A stretch of 64,000 bases of DNA, taken from positions 192,172 through 256,171 of the forward strand of contig NW_002060959.1 in NCBI RefSeq assembly GCF_000150275.1, written 5' to 3'. Position numbers and translations under genes: made by a program. Shown one piece after another: positions 38,772 through 50,941 of the stretch; within the stretch, counting starts at the first letter, position 1; every line of letters starts with the position of its first letter. This DNA is from Trichoplax adhaerens. Lineage: Eukaryota > Placozoa > Uniplacotomia > Trichoplacea > Trichoplacidae. Below the pieces are notes generated by a model. It saw only the letters and a list, made by a program, of their open reading frames with translations, was not told the origin of the DNA and did no database searches.

Positions 38772-41700
38772 TTTTAGCCATTACAATTAAATAACACTAT
38801 TGATTCACATAATTATTATGCGGCAATAAAAAGAATTTATAACTGATTATTTTTGAAAAAAGTAGCAATTATAGCTACATTCAATAAAAAGAATGAAATT
38901 AAAAATTTCAAGTTTTAATAAAAAATATTACGTGTTTCATACGGGTTGTTTTCATCCTAAATGTTTATCATTTTATTTAAGTGATTTATTAAAAAGTTCA
39001 TTGTAATATACCGTGATTACGGTATGGCAGCTCAGCCTTTACTAAGGTAATATGTCAATTTAGTTTGTATCCCGCTTTGAGAATTTAATTATAAATGTGT
39101 ATGATATAAAATTAAGTTATTCTGATCCAAATCTAATTATAGTACTAGCTATGATTAGCTGATAGCCATATATATTCACTGAATGAAAAAATGTCCAGCA
39201 TTTCAATTTAATTCAAATTAGAAATAAAAAATTTTGATTTAAGAGGTATGACAATCAAAAGAAATTAATTTTATTGCATTGGCCCAATATGACATTTAGT
39301 CGAATGGTAGTAAGGTAATAAGGTTCATGAATATCGTTTTCGTACAATTTTTTAATTTATTAGCATAGATAGAGAAAGTCGTTAATGTTTCATAGTTAAT
39401 AAGCACTGCGAATTATATTTCATGGTAGTCTAATTATGCATCTTCATAAATAGTGTCATTGCTAGCTAGCACTATATTTTAAATGAGTAGCATATGAATT
39501 TGAAAAGTGCGATGTATGAATAGCCCTTATGCCCTAGCTACTTTAAAATGATGCTTGAAAAAATAAGCTGAGTTAAGGTTTACGGTATAGTACATCAAAC
39601 CCTTGAGGCAGGTAATGCTTTGCCAAGTTTTAAATAAAATATTTTATCAAAATATTTATGATTACTCTAAGATATATAGCACTTGCGTTTATTACACACG
39701 TTTTTGCTCCATTTACAGCTAAATACTCATGTTCTTAAGCTCTATTAAAGTCGATATGAATGATAAAAGTGATAGCATATTGCCAAACTTATACTTTGGC
39801 GTGATTGTAATCGAGAATTATTAAATAAAACAGACATTTAATTGCTACTCAATTGCAGTGCAGTCTCAAATTGGCTTAAGACAAAAAATGATAAGATCAT
39901 GTAAAAATTATTACCGTTGAACATTTAATTGCTAGATTGTACTAGTATCTACTCTCAGATGATATTTATGGTGCATATTGTGGCCTTTTACGACCATTAA
40001 TATATTAGAATTTTAAAAAATTATAAGATTGCGTTAAGTTAAGATTATGAAGAATATATTAAGAAACTTTAAATAGAAGGGATGTCTAATAGTAATGCAT
40101 AATCGTATCGTATATTTTAGGAAAATTTTTAGCTTGATCATGCACATTAACCGGCAAGATATGATTGAATTTATAAAAATAATCTTATAATTAATTATAT
40201 CTAAATAGCGGATTTTGTTGTAGACCGAAAATAGGTAGCCCTTCGTATTATTAGACGAAATAAGTTTCTTATTATACAATAAAATAAGGTTTCACTTAAA
40301 AACTACTTATTGTTTTAATGTTCTTAAGATGCTATATGGTATTGCGATAAAGTATCTCCTAAAGAATAAAAAAAGAACTACAGTTTCTTTTAAACTTCAA
40401 TTTATGACATTCATTCAGTTCGTGTTACAACTACTAAGGACTGTATAGCTTTTACAATTCTAATCTTAGACATATTTGGGACTGTACTACATAAATTTAC
40501 CCAATCAATTAAATTTTTATCACCGGTCAATCGTGTGCAACCTCAACACTTTTAGACCTAATTGTATTAGGTTGCTAATTTCTTAGATTATCATTGAATT
40601 ATCACGATTGCTAAAAATGTGACTACTCAAAAAATAAGATTCACCGAGGAATTTTTTTTGAAATCATTACAATATTTATTAAGCAATAGTTACGCCCCAT
40701 TGCTTGATTACACATTATCTATGTACGAGATTATACGTTGCCAACATCGTATAGGATAAGGATAATAGTGGAGATAGAATTGCAAGATAGGAATTGGCTT
40801 ATAACGATATAAGGCGATACCATATTGTTACAGAAAAGTAAATATAACGACAAATCATTCATTAAATATTGTTTCCGCACAATTTAGCTTACCTTGAGCA
40901 TGTCTGTGCAATGTTATGCTCTCTTTACAAAATTTGGAAATACTATCTATAGAGTAAAGCGTAGTACTGTAAATTTCGAATATCATCGACTGATATTGTT
41001 GCTCCAATTATGATGTCTATAATAACCCAAAGACTATGAATTAGGGTTCTATGTACTACCAGTGCATTACTCCTAATGTGGATAAAAATATTCCTTAAAG
41101 TTTTCAACTCCAAAGCAATCTTGTAATTGCGAATTGGCAAACAATATGAATAAGGTTAAGTAGTAGTTGCACTTAGGTTCTATCGAATTTTGTTAAATTA
41201 AAGTTGAACTTGTAGATTTTGCGAATTGAATCAATGGAACGATTTATTAGTATGAAAAATTGAATGTTGAGGACGAGTGTGGAAACACAAAACTAATCCT
41301 AAACTGATGTTTTAACAACGTGCAACAAGGTCAAAACTAATTTCAAATTTTAAATCACATGTTAACTCTTATTGTAGCCTAGCATAGCACATGCCTATAC
41401 TGTCTACAGTATTATATTAACTATAGCAGATGAGTACAATAATTAATTTTAGTACATTATGTTTAGATTCTAAATTTTATTTAAAACTTTATTGCAATTC
41501 TTATTAACAATTGTTAATACTAACAGAAGTCATTAAATCAGCAATACTACCATTATTGCTACGTTCAAACGTTTATTATAACCCTTACACGCTCTCTATA
41601 CAGTCTATTTTATGAAAGATACTTTATTGCAATTAACCAGTTTAAGAAAATTACCTGTAACAAGTCGTATCCAATTCTGGATTATTAATGCTGTTAGAAG

Positions 41701-42713
41701 TTATTTGTATCAGTTATAAATACTAATTATTCAAACAATTATCGTAGTTTAGGCATTCCTTAGATGGTGCTTGTTATTTAAAGTAATGCACAATTGCAAA
41801 TAACCATTTTTAACCATATTATACGGTATACATTAGAAATCTCATCTAAATCTTGATTTATTGGCGGTAACTGAAGTCATTGTATCAGCAATAAATACTT
41901 GCATAACAGATTCGATCAAGAATTAAATGCTAAATAGGCCAATCTCGAATTGAATCGAATGTTGGACACTTAGGCAGTATATCGCTATAGAGACTTAAAA
42001 GTTGATACTGCATATATACGTAAAATCTCGATATAAATTATTTAATACCATACGCAAGTGCAGTACTAATTAATTGACCACTGGCATAAACATTTTTATG
42101 TCCGTCAGTATATTAACTCTTGTCTGTCTGTGCATTGGACGGAGTCATAACTATATACCAATAATAGATATCTGGTCTTAATAATCGGATACCAACAACG
42201 AAAGCAAGTTCTGCATTTGTGAGAAATAGTCTGCTGGAGGTTTTACTTCAGTCACGGTGTGGTAATCTCTTTACTAACTGCATTTTGTTTGCTAGATTGT
42301 TTAGTATTGTGAGCTAGCTATTTAGACCAGAACAACAAAGTACTTACGAACAGATTGAAATTAAATGTAAGTCTACATAATATTCACACGAAGTAATATT
42401 CTTCATGGTTATCACATATTGAGAAGTAGTGAATTGCGTCTATTTTGCAAGCATTAAAAACTAACATTATCGTCATTGGTCTATCCAAGGTAAGCCATTT
42501 TAAAATTATACAGCCCTTAATCAGCAAGGCTTAGAACAGATTCAACCTTAAAGATTGATCAGTATCATGTTTCAGACCGTTCTTAGGAAGTGATGCATAA
42601 TTATAATGATTAGTATGACTTTATGCATTAAATTCTACATTTATAAAAGAAAAGGATAGCTTGTTTTAGGGTGTAGCAGACGCTATTCGAAAGAAATTTA
42701 CTTGCAGCTACAA
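38772..42713. other. spacer between P450 copies 1 and 2
   Basis: AT-rich non-coding interval holding the 3' end of copy 1 and the upstream region of copy 2. Open frames near 40.0 and 41.0 kb on the minus strand are short and unrecognisable. No decayed P450 copy was spotted. Confidence 0.5.
38825..38830 (+). terminator. polyadenylation signal of P450 copy 1
   Basis: Canonical AATAAA about 54 bp after the stop codon at 38771, in an A/T-rich 3' flank. A second AATAAA lies at about 38884. Confidence 0.5.
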
Positions 42714-44210
42714 ATGTCTATCCTCGTTGTTACCCTGACACTGATCATCGGCTATTTAGCTATTGTATTCATCCAAAAGAGAAAAGCCATAGTACAGCAC
42801 CTCCGTATTCGAAGGGCTTTAGAACAATTTCCATGCCCTCCAAAACATTGGTTGTTAGGCAATTTAGTACTGCTGGGAAAGCCAGATGAAAGACATATCC
42901 AACTGAAGGAGCATTACGTTAAAAGTTTTAAGACTTGTAGCGTTTATTGGCTGTCTATATTTCCTATTTTATCCATTAATCATAGCAAAGCTGCAAAAGC
43001 GATTATAAAAGCATCGGTGCCCAAAGGAAGTTGGATATATGCGTGGGTTAGACCTTGGCTTGGACGAGGATTAATATTCGAAAATGGTAACAGATGGAAG
43101 AGAAATAGGAGATTATTAACTCCTTCATTTCATTACGAACGACTTCAATCTTATTTAACTGTTTTCAATCAATGTACTGACACTATTATCCAAAAATGGA
43201 CAGAACGGAGTCAAAATAACCAAAGTTTTAATGAGTTCGAAGATTTAACGCTACTATCATTCGATTCCCTTTTGCAATGCGCCTTTTCAGTTAAGATTCA
43301 CTGTCAAACAAGTGGTAAAAATCACCCTTATGTGGCCGCGATACACAGATTGACTCGGTTGATTACTGATCGAGCATTTACATTGCTTCATTATATCGAA
43401 TGGATCTATCGGTTATCTTCCAAAGGTCGAGAATTTTCTCAACTCTGCCATTTTGTACATCAATTCGTAGAAGAGATTATTGAAAAGAGAAAAAAAGAAT
43501 TAGAAAACCAAGAGCAAAATAATCGAAAAGAACACTATGATTTCTTAGATGTTCTATTAACAGGACGCGATGAAGATGGCAATGGTTTAACAGTTCAAGA
43601 AATTCGCGATGAAGTGGATACCTTTATGTTTGCAGGCCATGATACTACTGCCAGTGCACTCAGTTGGACATTTTATTGCTTGGCAAAATATCCTCATTAT
43701 CAAGAAAAAGTTCGCCGCGAGGTTGATGTCTTTATGAGCCATAAAAATGACGTTGAATGGAATGATTTATCCGAAATGAATTATACCACTATGTGTATAA
43801 AGGAGGCTTTACGCTTGTATACTGTTGTGCCTGTTGTAGAAAGGAGAATGGACCAAGACATGATCATTGATGGTAAATTGGTTCCTTCTGGCACTATTAT
43901 CAATCTTGAATTATATTGTATTTGTCATCGTGAGGAGAGTTGGCCTAATCCTAACGACTACGACCCGGATCGTTTTTCTATAGAAAATATAAACAATCGC
44001 GACGCATTTGAATATTTACCATTTTCGGCTGGCCAAAGAAATTGCATAGGCCAACAGTTTGCTATGAACGAAATCAAAGTAGTCGTTGCTAAAATAATCC
44101 ATCACTTTTACTTGGAGATTGATCCGAATTACGATGTTAAGCCCTATCATTCTATTGTAAATCAAACTGAAACTGGATTATGGATTAAGGCCAAGAAAAG
44201 ATATTTTTAG
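42714..44210 (+). CDS. cytochrome P450, CYP4F-like (tandem copy 2)
   Basis: Intronless gene, 498 aa. The first in-frame ATG is at 42714; the frame is open four codons further upstream but without an ATG. An N-terminal anchor (about 3-19) precedes a basic cluster and the FPCPPKHWLLGN hinge. The I-helix motif AGHDTT is at 307-312, ExxR at Glu364/Arg367, and the heme loop FSAGQRNCIGQ has Cys444. By eye it is clearly paralogous to the copies on either side and shares the whole I-helix block IRDEVDTFMFAGHDTT with the CYP4F pattern except for Ala307 in place of Glu. It is a microsomal monooxygenase; fatty-acid-type substrates are inferred from the family. AATAAA follows at 44263-44268. Confidence 0.96.
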   Translation: MSILVVTLTLIIGYLAIVFIQKRKAIVQHLRIRRALEQFPCPPKHWLLGNLVLLGKPDERHIQLKEHYVKSFKTCSVYWLSIFPILSINHSKAAKAIIKASVPKGSWIYAWVRPWLGRGLIFENGNRWKRNRRLLTPSFHYERLQSYLTVFNQCTDTIIQKWTERSQNNQSFNEFEDLTLLSFDSLLQCAFSVKIHCQTSGKNHPYVAAIHRLTRLITDRAFTLLHYIEWIYRLSSKGREFSQLCHFVHQFVEEIIEKRKKELENQEQNNRKEHYDFLDVLLTGRDEDGNGLTVQEIRDEVDTFMFAGHDTTASALSWTFYCLAKYPHYQEKVRREVDVFMSHKNDVEWNDLSEMNYTTMCIKEALRLYTVVPVVERRMDQDMIIDGKLVPSGTIINLELYCICHREESWPNPNDYDPDRFSIENINNRDAFEYLPFSAGQRNCIGQQFAMNEIKVVVAKIIHHFYLEIDPNYDVKPYHSIVNQTETGLWIKAKKRYF

Positions 44211-44262
44211 CTTTGATGCTAGCTGTATCGATGATGAACATTAACCTAAATCTATTCCTTGT

Positions 44263-44268
44263 AATAAA
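44263..44268 (+). terminator. polyadenylation signal of P450 copy 2
   Basis: Canonical AATAAA 53 bp downstream of the stop codon at 44210. The distance is nearly the same as in copy 1. Confidence 0.5.
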
Positions 44269-45479
44269 GACTATTGCACTTATGATATTAATGCTACTGC
44301 CTGTGATAACAGTCGTAATATTAGTTATGGCTTAAACTGTTTGAAAATTGTGATATATTTACGGTATTTTTTAAGCAGTGAAGTATGAAATTTATAAGCT
44401 TTAAATTTGGTTTATAGGATGTATGCAGAATTACATTAATTTTAAGAGCAGCTAAGATAGTTGATAATTAGCGCAAAATTGGCATGTACGCGAATCTTTT
44501 TCATTAATGTGCAAAATTCATAACATTTTAAGATCATTGTGCAAAGAATTCGCAAGGATTACATAATTTTTAGAACGATGCTTTTGGAAGAGTACTTGAA
44601 GTTCAGATATTTATCATCAATCTGTATTACATTCTCGTTTTTAAACGATAACTGTCAAAAATTTTTGATGATAATCTTTTATTCTGTATTGATCTACGGT
44701 ACCCTTTATAGAAAAATTTTGATGCTGGTACTGTTCTTATCAAAATTTTATTTAATTGAAGTATAATAATATAGGGCAGCAACAATCAGATAAAGAGCAT
44801 TGTCGCCTGCAATTATAATTAGAAGCATTGCCTTTATCAGTTAAGCTAATTGTCTAGATATTCTAAATAAGAAGGCTAAATTTTTATCAATTATTATAAA
44901 AATACTAATCAGTTTATTGCATGCTCTTGTAGTGGAATCTGATTTTGCAGTGTTTTGCAAGAGATTATAATAGCCTAATGAATTAGCTAAGTCCTATTAT
45001 CTGGTTTATCTTGGCTATCTTCGAATGTTTTCATAGTAAGGTGAAATCAGCTGTTAAGTACTTGTTGGTCGTACTATTAAACGTGTTTTGCATAACTCCA
45101 ATAAAACTTTAAAATTTGAAGGCGATGTACACCGTAATTTGGCTATCATTCCAATGACATAGAATAGCTTTTGCTAACTTTAGTAAACAGAATAAATTTG
45201 ATAGGATTTAACTAAGGTAGGTCTTTCATGTCTATAATGGTTTAAATTTGATAACATTGCTAATAGTACATACTTAGTATAGTGTTTATTTCTAAATACG
45301 GTATAGTCTATTTCTAGTAAAAGTATTAGTTTTCACCGGATTGTAGCATAATTCTAAGACTGCAACATAGCACTAAATATGTATGATCTATATTTAACAA
45401 TTTACTCTTAGGAAATATCTTGCACTCTAGCTAGTATATACTGAAGCACTAGCTTAACATAGAACTAACCTATTTTCAT

Positions 45480-46320
45480 GAATCAGTCAGGCCTATAAAT
45501 AGTTTCCTCCTGCTGTGCTCCTAACATTATAAAAGCTATCTTCTTTCGTCTGTCTCGTTAGTTAGTTCTGGTAGCTACACAGTAAGCTTGCACGCTTTGC
45601 CAATTCTACACTATTATAGTTATTCGACTGGTCACGTCGTTACTTGTACAATAATTTTACATCATTATTCTCTTACACTAACTCAATACAGGTTACTCTT
45701 CCTTTAACTATTCTATTATACTTTATTGCAACATATGTCAAACTTTCAACTTTCCAAAACATCACTCTTAGGAAACTGATAATCTGAATTCGTTATAATT
45801 CTCGTCGAAAGATATATGATAATCTCAAAGCTAACTTCATCACTTTATAGTCAACATGATAGTTCTATTTTATTGATCATACAATTAATGTTTAAAGAAT
45901 GTATCAAAATTCTTTAGAAGTACCAATCAATAGTATTATATACTACGCTATATTTGCTAGATTATACGATGCAATACTTTATACAGTGTCAGTCAGTTAT
46001 AGTACAGTTGCGATTGCTTTTGTGTGTTTATGCTAATTCAGTAATACTTACAGTTAGTGCGTTACAAATTGTTCTTGTCACAGGTTACAAAATAATACTT
46101 GTGGTTGAATATTATTAGTGTTTTACATGTGTTAATTCTTCGTTGTAATGGTGTATTATGCTGCATACACTAGCGAATTCACTGTTATACAAACTTGAGT
46201 GTGAATGGCGTACGTATATAAGCCGCCGCTTTTCAATAAAATAAACAGAGAATAGGAGTTAGTAGTTAACTTTACAACAACTTTAACTACACGTACAATC
46301 TTTTGTCTTCCTAGCTGATG
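45480..46320 (+). mobile_element. possible LTR or promoter-like fragments
   Basis: Two stretches look like retroelement regulatory sequence. At 45527 a TATAAAAG box is followed about 30 bp later by GTTAGTTAGT, the same pair and spacing seen in the NLR intron at about 21.21 kb. At about 46213-46260 a GTATATAAG box is followed by CAATAAAATAAA. No integrase, reverse transcriptase or matching paired LTR was found, so this is only a suggestion. Confidence 0.25.
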
Positions 46321-46713
46321 GAAAGTAGTACAAACCTTACAATATGATTGTTAGTATTAACTCCAGATAGTAATACACAACAAATAGCTCTACTGCGGTA
46401 TAATGCAAGAATTGATTGATATTCATGGCGAGAAATAAAGGTAACAAACTCCTTATCTATCCATTACTTTAAGTCATGTTTGCAATCAATCCACGTAAAT
46501 GGTACCTAACTCAACAAAAAGCTCCAATCCATGATAGTGTAAATAGATATCGTTTTATTCAGAATTTAATACTTCAGCGTAGTAATTACACATACGTAGG
46601 CAGACCACATTGTAAGGCATTTTAATTTTTTTATCATTTGCAATTAGTCTACATATCATTGCTCTCTATCACATTGTAATAAAAGTATTTCACAAATAAT
46701 AGTCTTAGTAAAA

Positions 46714-46864
46714 GGCTTTTATTGCAAGCTTTAAAAATAGTAGAGCAATAATTAATTACTGTAAGAATCTAATCCAAAGTATCGTGAGCTCAAGGTGAAA
46801 TGAGATCTCTAATGTGAGCTCATCTCCGCAATTCTTGAATACATTTCGTTTAATCCATTTATGA
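46714..46864. repeat. dispersed repeat, copy B
   Basis: Same-orientation partner of 15913-16065. It shares an exact 21-nt block at 46736-46756, then AAGAATCTAATC and a collinear diverged tail. It lies about 400 bp after the promoter-like stretch at 45480-46320. Confidence 0.65.
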
Positions 46865-49105
46865 CGACATTCTAAATTACAATCAGACTTGAATCAACTT
46901 AAACCTTATCCTTTTTTGAAATATATCATCATCACGTTCTATAATCCAAATCAATTTACTTAAAAGTACCACTACTCTTCTACTAGTATTCAGCACGTTC
47001 AGTGTTGAGTATTTTCACAATTATAGTATATCAGGTCACATAAATCTTGTACTATAATTAGTGAACTGGCTAATATTAGTCATAAACAACCTCTAGTATA
47101 GTAGCTAGCAATCATCTACTATAGTATTAGCATCCTAGAAATATCTATTCTTTATAGCCTAAATAAATGAAATATAGCTACCAACACAATCAAATATATC
47201 TATCATTATACTAAAATATAATTGTATCATTATACCGTATAACATAATACTATTTTATACTTACTATTTATGGTTAGTCTAACCTTGAACTACTAGAAGA
47301 TCTTATTCTAGTCCATGATTTAGCTTATGCAAATGAAGAAGGTGGGTAAAGTGGGAGGCGGCAGCGGACTTAATAACTGAAGAGGATTGAGGGATACTAA
47401 CTGGCCTGTAATATACCAGATACGTGCTTTACTCTTTTACCTACAGTAGTACTGCATAGTAGTCCCTACTGGTTCAATAACGGTACATTCCGGAACTGAT
47501 AGTACCGTAACATGCCGAAAGACCGTTATCTATTTATTTACAATTTCTGCTAGCTTTGCAAGCCAATGCTGATGCTATTTCTTGCCGAATTATAACCAAA
47601 TCCATATAAAATTGCAAGCTATTGGCTCACAATCAATAACTGGTCGTGATACTTCGCACACTTATCTACTACTCGTGAATAAACTATTTCAGTATACTAC
47701 TATATTTTACTCGTACACACGCCAATATACCCTGTATATAATATTAAGGCTGTGATTCAGTAAATACTAAATAACCGAGCGTAGACCTGTTAGAATCAAA
47801 CAAAGATATACATTAGTAAATCTGGAATAGCGGTATGAATTCTAAAATGGTAGAGACATAAATGTTGACCTATTCCACTAGCTTTCACAAATTTATAATT
47901 CAGTGTGATACAGATTTACGAATTAATTAGCTAGCATAGACGTATACAACAGGAAGAAAACATAGATATTCCTTCTACTTATTATCGGAAATTAAAGTAC
48001 GTGTCTTACATACTTTTCTATCTTGTTATTTATATCTTTATTTATCCATCCATCTATTGACTTAAGGGTACACATCAATCTGTCTATTCATATTATACTT
48101 GTATAATATGTAAAAGTATCTACGTAATTTTACAGCATTCAATATTCATCAATGCACCATTGATACAAATCTTATGATTTTCATTTGTATGTTGATTTCT
48201 TGTACTCAATTTATACCACTATTAAAGCTTTCCACTACCTATATTTATTTCGTTTTTACCAAGCCATAGAATTTATATCTAGTAGAAATTAAATTTTGGA
48301 TAACATATAAACTTCAATGTCTTATCAAATGATTTGCGGTTAGCAGATTTACCGTCGATACATCAGGTAAAGCAATACTTTAAACTATAGCTTCAGCCAT
48401 ATAACCACCAATAGCAATTTAACTAACATTAGGTTTATGTGAGTGTTTACATAATGTAAGACTACGACGGAAGTAATTCCATCATCAGTGAAACCCGTAT
48501 TATTAATACAAAATATTTAGGGCAAATGGAACGAAACCTAACTTAGCGCCGCTATCACAACATACTTTCAAATAAACCCACAAATGTATCTACCTATAGT
48601 AAACTTCATCGATATTTTCAATACTATAATATCATAGATAAAACTACCAATCAGTATTCATGATTCATTACATATTCTATTATAATTATAAAATCATTCA
48701 AAAATCTAATAAAAATTTATATTGTAGATCTGGAACGGTTAAACTACTTCCCTTATTTGTTCATATACGCTCATAATATCATTTCAAGCACCGGTAACAC
48801 TTGACCAGTCGTAGCAAATATTATTTTTATTATATATGTTATCATTCTGCATACGTATGAGGCAGAAAAGCAAATATAGCACATACGTCATAAAGGTATA
48901 ACTATAAATAAAATAATAGAAATAAATGTTTATCCACTCAACCAGCTGTAAAAATTACCATAACTAAGAGTGATATGGATAGGCAGACCCAATAAACATA
49001 TGCGATAAAAGATTGTACATTCAAGGAAACTACTCTTACATTCTAACTCTCTTCTAATTCAAGTTTTAAGTTGAACTACTGGTTTGTAAATTTGTGGAGC
49101 TTGTC

Positions 49106-50620
49106 ATGCTATCCTGGATTGAAGCAATATTCACTATTGTAATTGCATTCATCGTAATCATCGTTATAAGGAATAGAGGAGATATTATACAATATTTTAG
49201 AATATGGAAATCACTTCGAAAATTTCCATCACCTCCATCACATTGGCTAATGGGCCATTTGTTACAGCTTGGTAAACCTGATGAGGCTTGCATTCAAATG
49301 CTCGAGAAACGTTGTCCCAGTTATGATACGTGCTTTGTCCATTGGTTTAGTATTTTCCCCGTTCTTTGTTGTAACAACAGTGATGCAGCTAAAGATATCA
49401 TTAAAGCATCGTCACCTAAAGGTAGCTGGTTTTATAAGCTGGCTACACCGTGGCTGGGGCATGGATTGATTGCAGAAAATGGTCCTAGATGGGCAAGGAA
49501 TAGAAGATTATTAACACCAGCATTCCATTACGATATTTTAAAGAATTATGTACGAATTTACAATGATTGTATAGATACCATTATTACCAAATGGAAAGCC
49601 CGAGATGATAAAGGAGAAAGCTTTGACACTTATGAAGACCTGAAATTGTTAACACTTGATGTTATATTACAAACTGCTTTTTCCATAAAGTTAGATTGCC
49701 AAACAATAGGTAAATATCATCCCTACATCACGGCGTCAAGGCAGCTAACGCGCTTACTTCTAGAACGAGTTCACTTTTTACCTTATTCATTCGATTGCAT
49801 TTATCGATGGAGTCCAAGCGGTAAGAAGTTTTTGAAACTTTGTCATTACGTAAACCAATTTTCTGATGAAATCATTAGCAGGAGAAAAGAAACATTAACG
49901 AATAATAATATAAATCAACAAAGCAGTCAAAATAGGCGAGGGAAGCATATGGATTTTGTAGATATATTATTACAAACACGCGATGAAGATGGATATGGTT
50001 TAAACGTTCAAGAAATTCGAGACGAAGTCAACACATTTATGTTCGCTGGCCATGATACAACATCGAGTGCATTAGCTTGGACACTCTATTGCTTAGCTAA
50101 ATATCCACAACATCAAGATAAAGTTCGAGAAGAAGCCGACGGGATTTTATGCGATAAAGATAATATAGATTACGATGATCTACATAAACTAAACTATACT
50201 CACATGTGCATTAAAGAAGCTATGCGAATATATACACCAGTACCTACTATAGAAAGAAAGTTAAATCAAGATTTGACAGTCAATGGTATGCTGGTTCCAG
50301 CAAGTACAACTGTATTTTTACAACTTCATACCTTATGTCGAAGATCAGAAGTATGGCCTAATCCATATCAATATGATCCGCAGCGATTCACAGCTGAAAA
50401 CATTCAAAATCGGGATCCGTATCATTATATACCATTCTCCGCTGGCCAACGTAATTGTATTGGCAAAAATTTTGCTACAGACGAGTTAAAAATTGTTGTT
50501 GCTAAACTTGTCCATCACTTACAGATAGAAATTGATCCGAAAATGCAACCAACGCGTTATTATGCTATGGTAAATCAGCCAGATAAGGGAATATGGCTTA
50601 AAATTAAGAGACTTAAATAA
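49106..50620 (+). CDS. cytochrome P450, CYP4F-like (tandem copy 3)
   Basis: Intronless gene, 504 aa. The first ATG in frame is at 49106; the frame continues four codons upstream without another ATG. A membrane anchor lies at about 5-22. It is followed by basic residues and the FPSPPSHWLMGH hinge. The I-helix motif AGHDTT is at 314-319, ExxR at Glu371/Arg374, and the heme loop FSAGQRNCIGK has Cys451. As in the other two copies, Ala (314) replaces the CYP4 heme-linking Glu. The gene converges on DNAJC21 with 321 bp between the two stop codons. An AATAAA at 50683-50688 provides its likely 3' end. All P450 landmarks are intact, so it should be active; the substrate is unknown. Confidence 0.96.
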   Translation: MLSWIEAIFTIVIAFIVIIVIRNRGDIIQYFRIWKSLRKFPSPPSHWLMGHLLQLGKPDEACIQMLEKRCPSYDTCFVHWFSIFPVLCCNNSDAAKDIIKASSPKGSWFYKLATPWLGHGLIAENGPRWARNRRLLTPAFHYDILKNYVRIYNDCIDTIITKWKARDDKGESFDTYEDLKLLTLDVILQTAFSIKLDCQTIGKYHPYITASRQLTRLLLERVHFLPYSFDCIYRWSPSGKKFLKLCHYVNQFSDEIISRRKETLTNNNINQQSSQNRRGKHMDFVDILLQTRDEDGYGLNVQEIRDEVNTFMFAGHDTTSSALAWTLYCLAKYPQHQDKVREEADGILCDKDNIDYDDLHKLNYTHMCIKEAMRIYTPVPTIERKLNQDLTVNGMLVPASTTVFLQLHTLCRRSEVWPNPYQYDPQRFTAENIQNRDPYHYIPFSAGQRNCIGKNFATDELKIVVAKLVHHLQIEIDPKMQPTRYYAMVNQPDKGIWLKIKRLK

Positions 50621-50682
50621 TTATACCGCGAATAATTCGCTCTAAGTACGATCTTAGCCGCATTTCTTATGGTTTGATATCA

Positions 50683-50688
50683 AATAAA
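50683..50688 (+). terminator. polyadenylation signal of P450 copy 3
   Basis: AATAAA 63 bp after the stop codon at 50620. Confidence 0.5.
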
Positions 50689-50821
50689 TAACTACTGGTC
50701 AAGTCTCGATAGCTATTAGCCCGAGTTCTTCAAGATCGAATACTTCCAATATGTTGGCCACTTACGAAGAAATTTTAAAAAATTTACAACGCATAATTTC
50801 AAAATTAGATTTCAACAAATT

Positions 50822-50827
50822 TTTATT
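50822..50827 (-). terminator. polyadenylation signal of DNAJC21
   Basis: The plus strand reads TTTATT, which is AATAAA on the minus strand, about 115 bp past the stop codon at 50942. Confidence 0.45.
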
Positions 50828-50941
50828 AGTTATTTTCTGACATTACAACAAATGAATATAGAAATTTTTTCGTATTATTTATCTAATACCAATCTTAAAA
50901 TAATTGCATAAATTTGAATATCGATTAAGTAGTTGCAATAT

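Larger units (their letters stand above)
44211..49105. other. spacer between P450 copies 2 and 3
   Basis: Non-coding interval of 4.9 kb. It contains LTR/promoter-like sequence at about 45480-46320 with TATA boxes at about 45527 and 46216. It also contains dispersed repeat copy B at 46714-46864 and a locally GC-richer patch at about 47338-47530. No gene was recognised. Confidence 0.5.
50621..50941. other. convergent 3' spacer between P450 copy 3 and DNAJC21
   Basis: This 321-bp AT-rich interval carries a forward AATAAA (50683-50688) and a reverse-strand AATAAA (50822-50827). These fit 3' ends of the two convergent genes. They do not overlap if these signals are used. Confidence 0.6.

Noticed and set aside
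47460-47530. GC-richer patch with short ACGGTAC/GTACCGT inverted repeat
   Set aside because: Arms of only 7 bp and no repeat partner elsewhere in the window; likely chance.
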